Source: Herbaspirillum sp. WKF16 (lineage in GTDB: Bacteria; Pseudomonadota; Gammaproteobacteria; Burkholderiales; Burkholderiaceae_D). Taken from it: a stretch of 64,000 bases of DNA. The position numbers and the translations under genes are program-made. Positions 1 to 10,118 of this stretch are shown here, in pieces. The notes beneath the pieces are model-generated. The model was not told the origin of the DNA. It saw nothing but the letters and a program-made list of their open reading frames with translations, and ran no database searches. The stretch is from contig NZ_CP118632.1 in NCBI RefSeq assembly GCF_028993615.1, positions 3,782,001 to 3,846,000 on the forward strand, in the 5' to 3' direction. Numbering within the stretch: position 1 is the stretch's first letter; every line of letters starts with the position of its first letter.

Positions 1-704
1 TCCAGCGCGCCTTCGATGTCGCCCTTGGCGCGCAGCGCGTCGCCCATCAGCATGGTGGCGCGCACGCTCTTGCGGTCGGCGCCCAGCGCCTTGTCGAGCA
101 GGGCGATGGCGGCGTCGGCGTTGGTGCGCACCAGCTCGTCGGCGGCCAGCTCGCAGTAGAACTGCGCGATCTCGCGCTGGCGGCCGCCGGCGCCGGTGGC
201 CTGCAGGATCTCGGCGGCCGAGATGGCCCGCGTCCACTCCTTCTCGCGCTGGTAGATTTCCAGCAGCGCGCGTCCTGCCTGGGCGCTGTATTGCGTGTCG
301 ATCAGCTTGTTGAAGGTTTCCTCGGCGCGGTCCAGCAGGCCGGCCTTCAGGTAATCCTGGCCCAGCTCGTAGAGCGCGTGGCCGTGATGCTCGGCCGGCA
401 GGTCGGGACGCGCCAGCAGGTTCTGGTGCACACGGATGGCGCGCTCGGTCTCGCCGCGGCGGCGGAACAGGTTGCCCAGCGCGAAATGCAGCTCCACCGT
501 TTCGGGGTCGAGCTTGACGATTTCGATGAAGGCGTCGATGGCCTTGTCGGGCTGCTCGTTGAGCAGGAAATTAAGGCCCTTGAAGTAGCCGCGCGGCAAG
601 GTGCGCGACTCCGACAGGAGCTGGTTGATGTCAACCCGCGCGGCAATCCAGCCCAGTCCGAAGAAGACGGGAATGCCGAGCAACCACCAGAATTCAAATT
701 CCAT
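1..704 (-). CDS. lapB: LapB (YciM) tetratricopeptide envelope protein, partial
   Basis: The reading frame starts at 704 and runs off the left edge, so only the N-terminal ~234 residues are present. It opens with a membrane anchor (FWWLLGIPVFFGLGWIA), followed by TPR-type helical repeats such as AIDAFIEIVKLDPETVELHF. In E. coli LapB is an inner-membrane scaffold that controls FtsH-mediated LpxC turnover and so lipopolysaccharide synthesis. It lies 15 nt after lapA in the same orientation, the usual lapA-lapB pairing. No purine-rich ribosome-binding site is visible before the ATG, so translational coupling to lapA is plausible. The C-terminal rubredoxin-like metal-binding domain lies outside the window. 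Confidence 0.9.
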   Translation of the reverse strand, partial: MEFEFWWLLGIPVFFGLGWIAARVDINQLLSESRTLPRGYFKGLNFLLNEQPDKAIDAFIEIVKLDPETVELHFALGNLFRRRGETERAIRVHQNLLARPDLPAEHHGHALYELGQDYLKAGLLDRAEETFNKLIDTQYSAQAGRALLEIYQREKEWTRAISAAEILQATGAGGRQREIAQFYCELAADELVRTNADAAIALLDKALGADRKSVRATMLMGDALRAKGDIEGAL

Positions 705-719
705 AAACGAGAGGGAAAA

Positions 720-1046
720 TTAGAGAATGTGCTGCGCCGTGATCACGCTGTCCGGCAGCGGCGGCTGGGCCTGGACCTGGGCGATCTCCTCCTGCTGCTT
801 CTGGATCTGCGCCAGCGCCTTCTTGTAGCGCGCGGCTTCGCGGCGATGGCGGAACACCATCGGCGTCATCGCCAGCACGCCCAGCACGGCGCCGACCACG
901 AAGAAGGCCAGCAGGACCAGCACCAGCGGATCGGTGCGCTCATAGCCGAGGAAGAGGTGCATGGTCACTTCCTGGGTATTGCGCAGCGCGAAGAAAAAGA
1001 AAAGGACGAACAGGATGGCCGCAATCAATCTCGACACTATTTTCAT
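720..1046 (-). CDS. lapA: LapA (YciS) family inner-membrane protein
   Basis: 108 residues. The start at 1046 is preceded by AAAGGA at good spacing. An upstream in-frame extension to 1265 exists but lacks a ribosome-binding site and is rejected. Two hydrophobic segments (about residues 3-20 and 39-63) are followed by a charged Lys/Glu/Gln-rich cytoplasmic tail, the LapA domain layout. The partner gene lapB follows directly. LapA and LapB act together at the inner membrane in lipopolysaccharide homeostasis in E. coli; the same role is inferred here. A strong terminator (1236-1273) separates this gene from ihfB, so it probably has its own promoter in 1047-1235 or depends on read-through. Confidence 0.88.
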   Translation of the reverse strand: MKIVSRLIAAILFVLFFFFALRNTQEVTMHLFLGYERTDPLVLVLLAFFVVGAVLGVLAMTPMVFRHRREAARYKKALAQIQKQQEEIAQVQAQPPLPDSVITAQHIL

Positions 1047-1235
1047 GGCGTAGTCCTTTCGTAGGGTTAGCAGCCGACAGCAGCGCTGCCGGAACGGCGA
1101 ATGCGAAACTGTGGAATTGTACGTGAAAAAAACCGGGGCAAAGAAGGCCGCGAGGGCCGCCGCCGGGAATTTACAGCTCGCCGGGCTCTGCGGGACGCGC
1201 TTCCTTCGCACATTTTCCGCGCCATCGCCACCGCG

Positions 1236-1273
1236 TAAAAGACAAAGGGCGGACATGCATCGCATGTCCGCCC
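1236..1273 (-). terminator. Rho-independent terminator after ihfB
   Basis: Perfect 12-bp inverted repeat GGGCGGACATGC (1247-1258) and its complement (1262-1273) with a 3-nt loop. Read on the minus strand it is followed by TTTGTCTTTT. It lies 30 nt beyond the ihfB stop and should end the gyrA-to-ihfB transcript. Confidence 0.85.
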
Positions 1274-1302
1274 CTCGAGATGCTCAGGCATCGCCGATCG
1301 CT

Positions 1303-1608
1303 TCAGTCTTCCCTGATGGGTTGCCCCACCATGGCGTCCACCCGCTCGCGCAATTCCTTGCCCGGCTTGAAGTGAGGCACCCGTTTTTCAGGAACCATCA
1401 CCTTGTCGCCGGACTTGGGATTGCGGCCGATGCGCGGCGGGCGCCGATTCAGCGCAAAGCTGCCAAAACCGCGGATCTCGATGCGCTGGCCGGTCGCAAG
1501 CGCGTCGACCATGGCATCGAGGATGGTTTTGACCGCGTAATCCGCATCCTTAGCAACCAGCTGCGGATAACGCTCAGCCAAGCGGGCAATCAGCTCCGAC
1601 TTTGTCAT
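1303..1608 (-). CDS. ihfB: Integration host factor subunit beta
   Basis: 101 residues, the usual IhfB length. The HU/IHF fold is recognisable throughout: N-terminal [15 protein letters not shown], the core [21 protein letters not shown] and the DNA-intercalating beta-arm region with [19 protein letters not shown]. It pairs with IhfA (not in the window) to bend DNA sharply at specific sites in transcription, recombination and replication. It starts 13 nt downstream of rpsA, the conserved proteobacterial rpsA-ihfB arrangement, so it is probably co-transcribed with S1. Confidence 0.96.
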   Translation of the reverse strand: MTKSELIARLAERYPQLVAKDADYAVKTILDAMVDALATGQRIEIRGFGSFALNRRPPRIGRNPKSGDKVMVPEKRVPHFKPGKELRERVDAMVGQPIRED

Positions 1609-1621
1609 CGTGGACCGAAGA

Positions 1622-3337
1622 TCAGTTCTTGTTGTCGAACTTGGCCTTCAACAGTGCGCCCAGGCTGGTGGTGCCGGATGCAGCGTTGGAGTCGGCCGAC
1701 ATCTTCTGCATGGCTTCCTGGGTCTCGGCGTTGTCCTTTGCCTTGATCGACAGCTGGATGCTGCGAGCCTTGCGGTCGATGTTGATCACCAGAGCTTCGA
1801 CGGAGTCGCCGACCTTCAGGTGGGTACCGGCATCTTCCACGCGGTCGCGGGAGATTTCGGATGCACGCAGGTAGCCTTCGACTTCTTCGCTCAGGGCGAT
1901 CACGGCGCCCTTCGGCTCCACCGACTTGACGGTGCCGGTCACGATCGCGCCCTTGTCGTTCAGGGCGGCGAAGTTGTTGAACGGGTCGCCTTCCAGTTGC
2001 TTCACGCCCAGCGAAACGCGCTCGCGCTCGACGTCGATGGCCAGGACCACGGCTTCCAGTTCGTCGCCCTTCTTGAACTTGCGCACGGCTTCTTCGCCGG
2101 CTTCGGTCCAGGACAGGTCGGACAGGTGCACCAGGCCGTCGATGTTGCCGGTCAGGCCGATGAACACGCCAAAGTCGGTGATCGACTTGATCGAACCACG
2201 GACCTTGTCGCCCTTCTTGTGGCTCATCGCGAAGTCATCCCAAGGATTCGGCTTGCACTGCTTCATGCCCAGGGAGATACGGCGACGCTCTTCGTCGATT
2301 TCCAGGACCATGACTTCGACTTCGTCGCCCAGCTGGACAACCTTGTTCGGAGCCACGTTCTTGTTGGTCCAGTCCATTTCGGAGACGTGCACCAGGCCTT
2401 CGATGCCTTGCTCGACTTCCACGAACGCACCGTAGTCGGTCAGGTTGGTGACCTTGCCGAACAGGCGGGTGCCTTGCGGGTAGCGACGCGACAGACCGGT
2501 CCAGGGATCGTCGCCCAGTTGCTTGACGCCCAGCGAAACGCGGTTCTTCTCTTGATCGTACTTGAGGACCTTGGCGGTGATCTCCTGGCCAACCGACAGG
2601 ACTTCCGACGGGTGACGCACGCGACGCCATGCCAGGTCGGTGATGTGCAGCAGGCCATCGATGCCGCCCAGGTCGACGAATGCGCCGTAGTCGGTGATGT
2701 TCTTGACGATACCGGTGACGACGGTGCCTTCCTTCAGGGTTTCCATCAGCTTGGCGCGCTCTTCGCCCATCGAGGCTTCGATCACGGCACGGCGCGACAG
2801 AACGACGTTGTTGCGCTTGCGGTCCAGCTTGATGACCTTGAATTCCAGGGTCTTGCCTTCGAACGGGGTGGTGTCCTTGACCGGACGGGTGTCGACCAGC
2901 GAACCCGGCAGGAAGGCGCGGATGCCGTTGGTCAGAACGGTCAGGCCGCCCTTGACCTTGCCGTTGACGGTGCCGGTGACGATCTCGCCGGACTCCATCG
3001 CCTTTTCCAGCGAGAGCCACGATGCCAGACGCTTGGCCTTGTCGCGCGACAGGATGGTGTCGCCGAAGCCGTTTTCCAGCGATTCGATCGCAACGGAAAT
3101 GAAGTCGCCGACGTTGACTTCGACTTCGCCGTTGTCGTTCTTGAATTCTTCAACAGGGATGAAAGCTTCGGACTTCAGGCCGGCGTTCACGATCACGAAG
3201 TTGTGATCCAGGCGCACGACTTCTGCCGAAATGACTTCACCCGAACGCATGTCCTGACGCGACAGCGATTCTTCAAACAGAGCAGCAAATTCGCCGGAGG
3301 TATCAACACCTGCAGCGATAACGGTAGTGGTAGACAT
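1622..3337 (-). CDS. rpsA: 30S ribosomal protein S1
   Basis: 571 residues with six S1-type OB-fold repeats; the later four share motifs such as [20 protein letters not shown]1 binds mRNA leaders on the 30S subunit and unfolds them for initiation. The start at 3337 ([10 protein letters not shown]) fits family length; an upstream in-frame extension of 45 residues is not S1-like and is rejected. No Shine-Dalgarno sequence precedes the ATG: the leader just upstream is A/T-rich (TATATTTTTCAATTT). This matches the non-canonical leader through which S1 autoregulates in E. coli. Neighbours are cmk upstream and ihfB downstream. Confidence 0.97.
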   Translation of the reverse strand: MSTTTVIAAGVDTSGEFAALFEESLSRQDMRSGEVISAEVVRLDHNFVIVNAGLKSEAFIPVEEFKNDNGEVEVNVGDFISVAIESLENGFGDTILSRDKAKRLASWLSLEKAMESGEIVTGTVNGKVKGGLTVLTNGIRAFLPGSLVDTRPVKDTTPFEGKTLEFKVIKLDRKRNNVVLSRRAVIEASMGEERAKLMETLKEGTVVTGIVKNITDYGAFVDLGGIDGLLHITDLAWRRVRHPSEVLSVGQEITAKVLKYDQEKNRVSLGVKQLGDDPWTGLSRRYPQGTRLFGKVTNLTDYGAFVEVEQGIEGLVHVSEMDWTNKNVAPNKVVQLGDEVEVMVLEIDEERRRISLGMKQCKPNPWDDFAMSHKKGDKVRGSIKSITDFGVFIGLTGNIDGLVHLSDLSWTEAGEEAVRKFKKGDELEAVVLAIDVERERVSLGVKQLEGDPFNNFAALNDKGAIVTGTVKSVEPKGAVIALSEEVEGYLRASEISRDRVEDAGTHLKVGDSVEALVINIDRKARSIQLSIKAKDNAETQEAMQKMSADSNAASGTTSLGALLKAKFDNKN

Positions 3338-3565
3338 AAATTGAAAAATATAGATTGGCCGGTATCCGTTCGATGCAATCGCGCTGACTTGCACTGTCGC
3401 CTTCGCATACAACATTGCGCCGGCGGCATGGAATATCGGGTTAGGTTTATCAACACCTGGCGGACTTTGCATCCGCCCGGCACCAACGGGACTACACGGT
3501 TACAACACTTGCGAAACTTTGTCCTGCCTTGCCTTCCCGGGCCGGCCGGCTTGGAATCAAGCCGG
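3338..3565 (-). promoter_or_regulatory. rpsA 5' leader between cmk and rpsA
   Basis: 228 nt between the cmk stop and the rpsA start, the longest gap inside this core operon. It lacks a Shine-Dalgarno sequence, ends in an A/U-rich tract at the rpsA start, and is long enough for the folded leader used in S1 autogenous control. No confident promoter hexamers were identified; a promoter here is expected from family knowledge only. Confidence 0.45.
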
Positions 3566-4234
3566 TCAATGCTCCAGGGCGGCGTACCAACTGAGCACCT
3601 GCTGCACCGCTTCATCAGCGGTCATGTCGGAAGTATCCAGGTGATATGCGCCTTCCGCGGGCTTCAACGGCGCCGACGAGCGATTCATGTCGCGTTCGTC
3701 GCGTTCCTTCAAATCCCTGGAAAGGTCTGCGATATTAGCAGAAAAACCCTTGTCAATCAATTGCTTATGGCGCCTTGTGGCGCGCGCGTCCACACTGGCG
3801 GTCAAAAACACCTTCAGGCGGGCGCCGGGGAAGATCACCGTCCCCATGTCGCGGCCGTCGGCGACCAGGCCGGGCGGCTTGCGAAAGCCCAGCTGCAGGC
3901 CGTAGAGGGCCTGCCGCACCGTTATCAGGGCGGCAATCTTCGAGGCCGTGTTGCCGACCTCTTCGGCGCGGATGGCCTGGGTCACGTCCTCGTTGGCCAG
4001 GAAGATGTGGGCGCCGTCGAAGTGGCAATGCAAGTGCTCGGCCGCCTTGGCCAGCGCGTGCTCGTCATCCAGCGCCACGCCCCGCCGCAGCACGGACAGG
4101 GCCGTCAGCCGGTACAGCGCGCCCGAATCGAGATAGTGAAAGCCCAGCTGCTGAGCCACCCTTTGTGCCACCGTGCCCTTGCCCGATGCGGTCGGGCCAT
4201 CGATGGCGATGACCGGAATTTTCGCTTTTTCCAT
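3566..4234 (-). CDS. cmk: Cytidylate kinase
   Basis: 222 residues. Phosphorylates CMP/dCMP with ATP. The N-terminal P-loop reads [11 protein letters not shown], followed by YLDSGALYR, the nucleotide-monophosphate-binding [20 protein letters not shown] and the lid region with RRHKQL and [12 protein letters not shown]. Length and motif order are standard. The start at 4234 has CAGG five bases upstream. It lies 45 nt after aroA and upstream of rpsA, the widely conserved aroA-cmk-rpsA order. Confidence 0.96.
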   Translation of the reverse strand: MEKAKIPVIAIDGPTASGKGTVAQRVAQQLGFHYLDSGALYRLTALSVLRRGVALDDEHALAKAAEHLHCHFDGAHIFLANEDVTQAIRAEEVGNTASKIAALITVRQALYGLQLGFRKPPGLVADGRDMGTVIFPGARLKVFLTASVDARATRRHKQLIDKGFSANIADLSRDLKERDERDMNRSSAPLKPAEGAYHLDTSDMTADEAVQQVLSWYAALEH

Positions 4235-4279
4235 GCAAACCTGTCCGAGAAAATAATTTACGCAATAGAACAGGGTGTA

Positions 4280-5611
4280 TCAGATCAGGGTTTGCTCGGC
4301 AATCTTTTTGAAGACGGCGAAGTAATCCGGGAAGGTCTTGGCGACGCACTTGGGGTCGTTGATGCGGATGCGGTTGCCGCGGCGCAAGGCGCCGTCCAGC
4401 GATGCCAGGGAGAAACACATGGCCATGCGGTGGTCGTCGTAGGTATCGATGGCGGCCGCGCCGATCTCGGCCGGCGGCGTCACCTTGAGATAGTCTTCCC
4501 CCTCCTCCACCTCGGCGCCGAGCTTGCGCAGCTCGGTGGCCATGGCGGCCAGGCGGTCGGTTTCCTTGACGCGCCAGCTGGCGATGTTGCGCAGCGTGCT
4601 GGGGCCGTCGGCGTACAGCGCGGCCACGGCGATGGTCATGGCGGCGTCGGGAATATGGTTGAAGTCGGTATCGATGGCTTTTAGCGGACCGTTGGACGAA
4701 GCCTCGATCCAGTTCTCACCCATGGTGATGGTGGCGCCCATCTGCTCCAGCGCCTCCACGAAGCGCACATCGCCCTGGATGCTGTCGCGGCCCACGCCTT
4801 CGACCCGGATCGGCCCGCCGGCGATGGCGCCCGCGGCCAGGAAATACGAGGCCGAGGAGGCGTCGCCTTCGACGTGGATGGTGCCCGGGCTGCGGTAGTT
4901 CTGGCCGGCCTGGATGGTGAACTGCTGCCAGCCGTCGCGCTCGACCTCGACGCCGAAGCGGCGCATCAGGTTCAGCGTGATCTCGATGTAGGGCTTGGAA
5001 ATCAGTTCGCCGACCACCTCGATCTGCATCGGCTCTTCGCGCGCCATCAGGGGTGCGGCCATCAGCAGCGCGGTCAGGAACTGGCTGGACACGTTGCCGC
5101 GCACCTTCATGCGGGTGGAGCTCAGCTGGCCGCGGCGGATGTGCAGCGGCGGATAGCCGGGATTGCCGGTGTAGTCGATGCGCATGCCGACCGCGTTGAG
5201 CGCGTCGACCAGGTCGCCGATGGGCCGCTCATGCATGCGCGGCACGCCATGCAGCGTGTAGTCGCCGCCCAGCACGGCCAGCGCCGCCGTCAGCGGGCGG
5301 ATCGCGGTGCCGGCGTTGCCCATGAAGAGGTCGGCCTGGTGCACCGGCAGCACGCCGTTGACGCCGTGCACGATGTAGTCTTGCGTGCCCTCGATCTGCT
5401 CCCACTTCACGCCCAGCGTCTGCAGCGCCATCAGCATGACCAGCGTGTCGTCCGAGGCCAGCAGGTCGAGGATGCGGGTGGTGCCGCCGGCCAGCGCGGC
5501 CAGCAGCAGGATGCGGTTGGAGATGCTTTTCGAGCCCGGCAGCTTGACCGTGCCCTGCACGTGCGGCACCGGCGCCAGGTCGATATGTCGGGGGTAGGAA
5601 GGCTGTTTCAT
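4280..5611 (-). CDS. aroA: 3-phosphoshikimate 1-carboxyvinyltransferase (EPSP synthase)
   Basis: 443 residues. Joins shikimate-3-phosphate and phosphoenolpyruvate in the sixth step of the chorismate pathway. Motifs in order: [17 protein letters not shown] near the N terminus, [63 protein letters not shown] and DDHRMAM. These cover the substrate-binding and catalytic residues of bacterial class I enzymes. The start at 5611 (MKQPSY) is preferred over an 88-residue upstream extension that is Arg-rich and unlike the family. Cytoplasmic; follows tyrA in the operon. Confidence 0.97.
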   Translation of the reverse strand: MKQPSYPRHIDLAPVPHVQGTVKLPGSKSISNRILLLAALAGGTTRILDLLASDDTLVMLMALQTLGVKWEQIEGTQDYIVHGVNGVLPVHQADLFMGNAGTAIRPLTAALAVLGGDYTLHGVPRMHERPIGDLVDALNAVGMRIDYTGNPGYPPLHIRRGQLSSTRMKVRGNVSSQFLTALLMAAPLMAREEPMQIEVVGELISKPYIEITLNLMRRFGVEVERDGWQQFTIQAGQNYRSPGTIHVEGDASSASYFLAAGAIAGGPIRVEGVGRDSIQGDVRFVEALEQMGATITMGENWIEASSNGPLKAIDTDFNHIPDAAMTIAVAALYADGPSTLRNIASWRVKETDRLAAMATELRKLGAEVEEGEDYLKVTPPAEIGAAAIDTYDDHRMAMCFSLASLDGALRRGNRIRINDPKCVAKTFPDYFAVFKKIAEQTLI

Positions 5612-5679
5612 CGCAATTCGATAGGAAGGTTGATCTGGGTGCCGCGCTCGCCGCGGCCACATTGTATGCCAGCGCCGGC

Positions 5680-6567
5680 TCAGGACGGCTTGCGCTCGGC
5701 TGCCTCGATGGCGCCCGCCCACTGCAGCCGCGCGTGCTGTGCGCTCGCATAGATTTTTTCCAGCGCCGCGCCGTCGCCGGCGGCGATCATCTGGCGCATC
5801 GAGGCCAACTGCGCCAGGTAGGCGTCCACTTCGGTCAACAGCGCGTCGCGGTTGGCCAGCGTGATGTCGCGCCACATCTCCGGCGAGGAGCCGGCGATGC
5901 GGGTGAAATCGCGAAAACCGCTGGCAGCATATTGGAACAGCGTGTCGGCGTGCGGCTTGCCGGCGATGTCGTCGACCAGGGCGAAGGCCAGCACGTGCGG
6001 AAGGTGGCTGACCGAGGCGAACACGGCGTCATGCTCCTGCGGCGAGAGGCGATGGATCACCGCGCCGCAGGCCTGCCAGGCGGCGGCCACGCGCTCGACA
6101 GCGGCGGCGTCGTTCTCCGGCAAGGCGGTGATCACGACTTTCTTGCCCACATACAGGTCGGCCAGCGCGGCCTCGGGGCCGTGCTTCTCGCGTCCGGCGA
6201 TGGGATGGCCCGGCACGAACTGCGCGATCCGGGATCCCAGCGCCTTGCGCGCTGCGGCGACCACGTCGCTCTTGGTGCTGCCGGCGTCGGTGACCAGCGC
6301 GTGCGGCGCCAGGTGCGGCGCGATGGACGCCAGGATGGCTTCGGTCTGCGCCACCGGCGCGGCCAGCAGGATGAGGTCGGCGCCCTCGACGGCGGCGGCC
6401 GGGTCCAGCGCGATGGCGTCGATGATGCCCAGCTCGCGCGCGCGCGCCAGGCTCTCGGCGGAGCGGCCGACGCCGACGATCTGCGCGGCCTGCCCGGCCT
6501 GGCGCAATGCCAGCGCGAAGGATCCACCGATCAGGCCGACGCCGAAAATGACGACTTTGTTGAACAC
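5680..6567 (-). CDS. tyrA: Prephenate dehydrogenase
   Basis: 295 residues. Oxidatively decarboxylates prephenate to 4-hydroxyphenylpyruvate for tyrosine synthesis. An N-terminal Rossmann motif ([17 protein letters not shown]) is followed by [11 protein letters not shown], the catalytic-region [12 protein letters not shown], and the helical dimerisation domain containing [11 protein letters not shown]. It is monofunctional: no chorismate mutase domain is attached, since that lies on PheA in this operon. The start codon is GTG at 6567, 7 nt after the hisC stop, suggesting translational coupling. Confidence 0.95.
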   Translation of the reverse strand: MFNKVVIFGVGLIGGSFALALRQAGQAAQIVGVGRSAESLARARELGIIDAIALDPAAAVEGADLILLAAPVAQTEAILASIAPHLAPHALVTDAGSTKSDVVAAARKALGSRIAQFVPGHPIAGREKHGPEAALADLYVGKKVVITALPENDAAAVERVAAAWQACGAVIHRLSPQEHDAVFASVSHLPHVLAFALVDDIAGKPHADTLFQYAASGFRDFTRIAGSSPEMWRDITLANRDALLTEVDAYLAQLASMRQMIAAGDGAALEKIYASAQHARLQWAGAIEAAERKPS

Positions 6568-6574
6568 GGCAAAC

Positions 6575-7681
6575 TCAGGCGAGAACGGTTTTCAGGGCGG
6601 CGATGAAGGCGGCGTTCTCTTCCGGCAGGCCGATGGAGATGCGCAGCCATTGCGGCAAGCCGTAGTTGCCCACCGGTCGCACGATGATGCCTTTCTTCAA
6701 CAGCGCCAGGTTCACGCGCGCGCCGGCGCCGTCGTCCTCGCCGACCTTCACCAGCACGAAGTTGCCGTAGGACGGCACATAGCTGAGCTTGAGCTCGTCG
6801 AACGCCGCGGTCAGCTGGCCATAGCCGGCGCTGTTGACTTCGGCGCTCTTGCGCAGGAAGGCCTGGTCGTTGAGCGCCGCCACGGCCGCGGCCTGGGCCA
6901 GCGAGTTGACGTTGAAGGGCTGGCGGATGCGGTTCATCAGGTCGGTCACTTCCGGCTGGGCGATCGCGAAACCGACGCGCAGGCCGGCCAGGCCATAGGC
7001 CTTGGACATGGTGCGCGAGACCACCAGGTTGGGATACTGGCGCACCCAGGCGGTCGACTCATACTGGTGCTCGGCGGCCAGGTATTCGTTGTAGGCCTCG
7101 TCCAGCACCACCACCACGTCGGCCGGCACCGCCTTCAGGAAGGCTTCCAGCTCGGCCGCGGAAACGAAGGTGCCGGTCGGGTTGTTGGGATTGGCCAGGT
7201 ACACCAGGCGGGTGTCGGCGGTGATCGCCTGCGCCATGGCCTGCAGGTCGTGGCCGAAGTCCTTGGCCGGCACCTCGATGGCGCGCGCGCCGACGGCCTG
7301 GGTGGCCAAGGCGTAGACCAGGAAGCCGTACTGCGCATACACCACCGATTGCCCGGGCTGCACGAAAGCGTGCGCGGCGATCTCGAGGATGTCGTTGCTG
7401 CCGTTGCCCAGCGTGACCCAGCTCTGCGGCACGTCGTACTTGGCGCTGATGGCGGCCTTGAGCTCGAAGCCGTTGGCATCGGGATAGCGGCCCAGTTCAG
7501 CCACCGCCTGCTGCATCGCCAGCCTGGCCGATTCCGGCATGCCCAGCGGGTTCTCATTGGACGCCAGCTTGACGATGGCGGCCTCGTCCAGGCCGAATTC
7601 GCGCGCCACCTCGGCAATGGGCTTGCCGGCCTGGTAGGGAGCGATGGCGCGGACGTAGTCGGGGGCGAGTTGTTTGGACAT
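6575..7681 (-). CDS. hisC: Histidinol-phosphate / aromatic aminotransferase (class I/II, PLP)
   Basis: 368 residues. PLP-dependent fold type I aminotransferase with LASNENPLGMPESA at the N terminus, YLANPNNPTGT, and the lysine-bearing cofactor motif SRTMSKAYGLAGLRVGF. The start at 7681 (MSKQLAP) has AGGAAAG seven nt upstream; an 18-residue upstream extension is rejected. Sequence type is HisC, but its place between pheA and tyrA suggests it transaminates phenylpyruvate and 4-hydroxyphenylpyruvate, as paralogous HisC enzymes in such clusters do. That substrate assignment is inference. Confidence 0.92.
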   Translation of the reverse strand: MSKQLAPDYVRAIAPYQAGKPIAEVAREFGLDEAAIVKLASNENPLGMPESARLAMQQAVAELGRYPDANGFELKAAISAKYDVPQSWVTLGNGSNDILEIAAHAFVQPGQSVVYAQYGFLVYALATQAVGARAIEVPAKDFGHDLQAMAQAITADTRLVYLANPNNPTGTFVSAAELEAFLKAVPADVVVVLDEAYNEYLAAEHQYESTAWVRQYPNLVVSRTMSKAYGLAGLRVGFAIAQPEVTDLMNRIRQPFNVNSLAQAAAVAALNDQAFLRKSAEVNSAGYGQLTAAFDELKLSYVPSYGNFVLVKVGEDDGAGARVNLALLKKGIIVRPVGNYGLPQWLRISIGLPEENAAFIAALKTVLA

Positions 7682-7706
7682 CTTGGTCTTTCCTGGAAAT
7701 GGTGGC

Positions 7707-7727
7707 CGCGCCGCCGCCGGCGGCGCG
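7707..7727 (-). other. Intercistronic hairpin, pheA-hisC
   Basis: Perfect 9-bp stem CGCGCCGCC (7707-7715) with its complement (7719-7727) and a 3-nt loop, in the 68-nt gap between the pheA stop and hisC start. There is no U-run, so it is not an intrinsic terminator. It could affect mRNA stability or reinitiation. Confidence 0.55.
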
Positions 7728-7749
7728 ATGATCATGCTCGTCGCAGGCC

Positions 7750-8823
7750 TTACAGGCCCAGCGGGTAGGAACCCAGCAGCTTGAAGAAGGCGGCGTTCTG
7801 CTTAAGCTCGGCCAGCGCCTGCGCGACCTTCTCATCCTGCTCGTGGCCTTCGAGGTCGACGTAGAAATAGTATTCCCACGCGCCCATGCGCGCCGGGCGC
7901 GACTCGAAGCGCGTCATCGACACGCCGTGCCTGGCCAGCGGCGCCAGCAGGCTGTACACCGCGCCGGCCTTGTTGGGCACCGACAGCACGATGGACGTCT
8001 GGTCGCGCCCCGAAGGCGCGGTGCGCAGGCGGCCGATCACGGCGAAGCGGGTGCGGTTGTGCGGGTCGTCCTGGATATGGGCGTTCACGGTCTGCAGGTT
8101 GTACTTCTGCCCCGCGATCTCGCCGGCGATCGCCGCCACGGCGGGGTCCTCGCTGGCCATGCGCGCGGCCTCGGCGTTGGAGGCCACCGCCTGGCGCTCG
8201 ATGCCGGGATAATTCTGGTTGAGCCAGGCATTGCACTGGGCCAGCGCCTGCGAATGGGCGCAGATGCGGGCGATGCCGTCCATGCCGCCGGATCGGGTCA
8301 TCAGGCTGTGGTGCACGGGAATGGCGACTTCGCCGCTGATGGTCAGCGTGGTCTGCAGCAGCAGGTCCAGCGTGCGGTTGATCACGCCTTCGGAGGAATT
8401 CTCGATGGGCACCACGCCGAAATCGGCGGTGCCGGCCTCGGCGTCGCGGAACACTTCATCGATCGAGACGCAGGGCAGGCCTTCGATGGCATGGCCGAAC
8501 TGCTGGTACACGGCCTGCTCGCTGAAGGTGCCTTCGGGGCCGAGGTAAGCCACCACCACGCGCTTTTCCAGCGCGCGGCAGGCCGACATCACTTCACGGA
8601 AGATGGTCTGGATATCGGCGCCCAGCAAGGGGCCGGGATTGCGCTCGGCCGCCTTGCGCAGCACCTGGGCCTCGCGCTCGGGGCGGAACACCGGCGCATT
8701 GGTCTCGGCCTTGACGTGGCCCACTTCCTGCGCGACGCGGGCGCGCTGGTTCAGCAGGTCGAGGATCTGCGTATCGATGGCATCGATCTTCTGTCGCAGC
8801 GGCAGCAACTTGTCGTCACTCAT
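7750..8823 (-). CDS. pheA: Bifunctional chorismate mutase / prephenate dehydratase
   Basis: 357 residues with three domains: AroQ-type chorismate mutase (about 1-90, LRQKIDAIDTQILDLLNQRA), prephenate dehydratase (about 90-270, YLGPEGTFSEQA, VVPIENSSEGVINRTLDLL and the catalytic-region DDPHNRTRFAVIG), and a C-terminal ACT domain (about 278-355) with ESRP, the phenylalanine-binding signature, for feedback control. The protein turns chorismate into phenylpyruvate. It starts 167 nt after serC; the gap holds a strong hairpin at 8846-8878. Confidence 0.97.
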   Translation of the reverse strand: MSDDKLLPLRQKIDAIDTQILDLLNQRARVAQEVGHVKAETNAPVFRPEREAQVLRKAAERNPGPLLGADIQTIFREVMSACRALEKRVVVAYLGPEGTFSEQAVYQQFGHAIEGLPCVSIDEVFRDAEAGTADFGVVPIENSSEGVINRTLDLLLQTTLTISGEVAIPVHHSLMTRSGGMDGIARICAHSQALAQCNAWLNQNYPGIERQAVASNAEAARMASEDPAVAAIAGEIAGQKYNLQTVNAHIQDDPHNRTRFAVIGRLRTAPSGRDQTSIVLSVPNKAGAVYSLLAPLARHGVSMTRFESRPARMGAWEYYFYVDLEGHEQDEKVAQALAELKQNAAFFKLLGSYPLGL

Positions 8824-8845
8824 CTTGCTCTCTCATGTTCTGGCG

Positions 8846-8878
8846 GCCGCGCATCCGCCCCTTGTGCGGATGCGCGGC
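8846..8878 (-). other. 13-bp intercistronic hairpin, serC-pheA
   Basis: Perfect 13-bp stem GCCGCGCATCCGC (8846-8858) with its complement (8866-8878) and a 7-nt loop, ending 22 nt before the pheA start on the minus strand. No U-run follows, so intrinsic termination is unlikely. It may stabilise the upstream message or tune pheA translation. Confidence 0.6.
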
Positions 8879-8990
8879 GCGTTGGTCTCTGTGCCTGTCT
8901 TGCCGCACGACGCGCTACGCCCGCCCGCATGGCGAACGGAGATGCCGCGGGCATGGTCGCGGCGAATCCCGGAGATCCGCCGCGCCGATG

Positions 8991-10112
8991 TCAGCCGTAT
9001 TGCTTTTCGAATTCTTTGAGGTAATCGACCAGGGCTTGTACGCCCTCGATCGGCATCGCGTTATAGATCGATGCGCGCATGCCGCCGACCGACTTGTGGC
9101 CTTTCAGCTGCAGCAGCCCGCGCTCCTTGGCGCCGGCGAGGAATGCGTCGTTCAGCGACTCGTCGCCCAGGAAGAACGGCACGTTCATGCGTGAACGGCA
9201 ATCTGCGGCGATGCGGTTGCTGTAGAAATCGGTGCTGTCCAGGTAGCCGTACAGCAGCTCGGCCTTGGCGATATTGCGCCGCTCCATCGCGGCCACGCCA
9301 CCCTGGCGCTTGAGCCACTGGAACACCAGGCCGGCGATGTAGATCGCGTAGGTCGGCGGGGTGTTGTACATGGAGTCGTTGTCGGCCACGATCTTCCAGT
9401 CGAAGGCCGAGGGGCAGTACGGCAGCGCATGGCCCAGCAGGTCTTCGCGCACGATGACGATGGTCAGGCCGGCCGGGCCGATGTTCTTCTGGGCGCCGCC
9501 GTAGATGACGCCGTACCTGGAGACGTCGACCTCGCGCGACAGGATGTGCGAGGACATGTCGGCCACCAGCGGTGCGCCGTTGGTGTCGGCGGCCACGTCC
9601 GGCGCGTACTGGTACTCGACGCCGTCGATGGTCTCGTTGCTGCAGATGTGAACGTAGGCCGCGTCCTTCGTCAGCTTCCAGTCGGCGCGCGCCGGGATGC
9701 TGGAGAACTTGTGCCCGGCCGAGGAGGCGGCGACGTTGACGGTGCAATAACGGCCGGCTTCCTTGATCGACTTGACCGACCAGGAACCGGTGTTGATGTA
9801 GTCGGCCACGCCCGGCTCGCGCTTGCCCGCAGGGGAGCGCAGCGCCGCCAGGTTCATCGGGATGATGGCGTTCTCGGCAATGGCCCCGCCTTGCAGGAAC
9901 AGTACCTTGTAGTTGGAAGGGATCGCAAACAGCTCGCGCACGTCGCGCAGCGCCGCCTCGATGATGGACATGTACTCGCGGCCGCGGTGGCTCATCTCCA
10001 TGACGGACATGCCGCTGCCGTGCCAGTCCAGCATCTCGTCGGCTGCCTGCTGCAGCACTTCCCTGGGCAATACCGCGGGTCCTGCGGAAAAGTTGTAGAC
10101 CATATCTGCCAT
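8991..10112 (-). CDS. serC: Phosphoserine aminotransferase
   Basis: 373 residues from the chosen ATG at 10112 ([16 protein letters not shown]). A TTG at 10121 and an ATG at 10103 are alternatives. PLP class V aminotransferase for serine and pyridoxine synthesis. Motifs: [27 protein letters not shown], and the cofactor lysine in [18 protein letters not shown]. The C-terminal [16 protein letters not shown] is typical. The gyrA terminator ends only about 7 nt before this start, leaving no normal 5' leader if transcription must begin after it. Expression therefore needs read-through or a promoter inside gyrA. Confidence 0.95.
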   Translation of the reverse strand: MADMVYNFSAGPAVLPREVLQQAADEMLDWHGSGMSVMEMSHRGREYMSIIEAALRDVRELFAIPSNYKVLFLQGGAIAENAIIPMNLAALRSPAGKREPGVADYINTGSWSVKSIKEAGRYCTVNVAASSAGHKFSSIPARADWKLTKDAAYVHICSNETIDGVEYQYAPDVAADTNGAPLVADMSSHILSREVDVSRYGVIYGGAQKNIGPAGLTIVIVREDLLGHALPYCPSAFDWKIVADNDSMYNTPPTYAIYIAGLVFQWLKRQGGVAAMERRNIAKAELLYGYLDSTDFYSNRIAADCRSRMNVPFFLGDESLNDAFLAGAKERGLLQLKGHKSVGGMRASIYNAMPIEGVQALVDYLKEFEKQYG

Positions 10113-10118
10113 CACAAT

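Noticed and set aside
1610..4684. 1024-codon plus-strand open frame antisense to rpsA, cmk and aroA
   Set aside because: GC-rich codon bias of the real genes keeps the opposite frame open. It has no ribosome-binding site and spans three well-supported genes.
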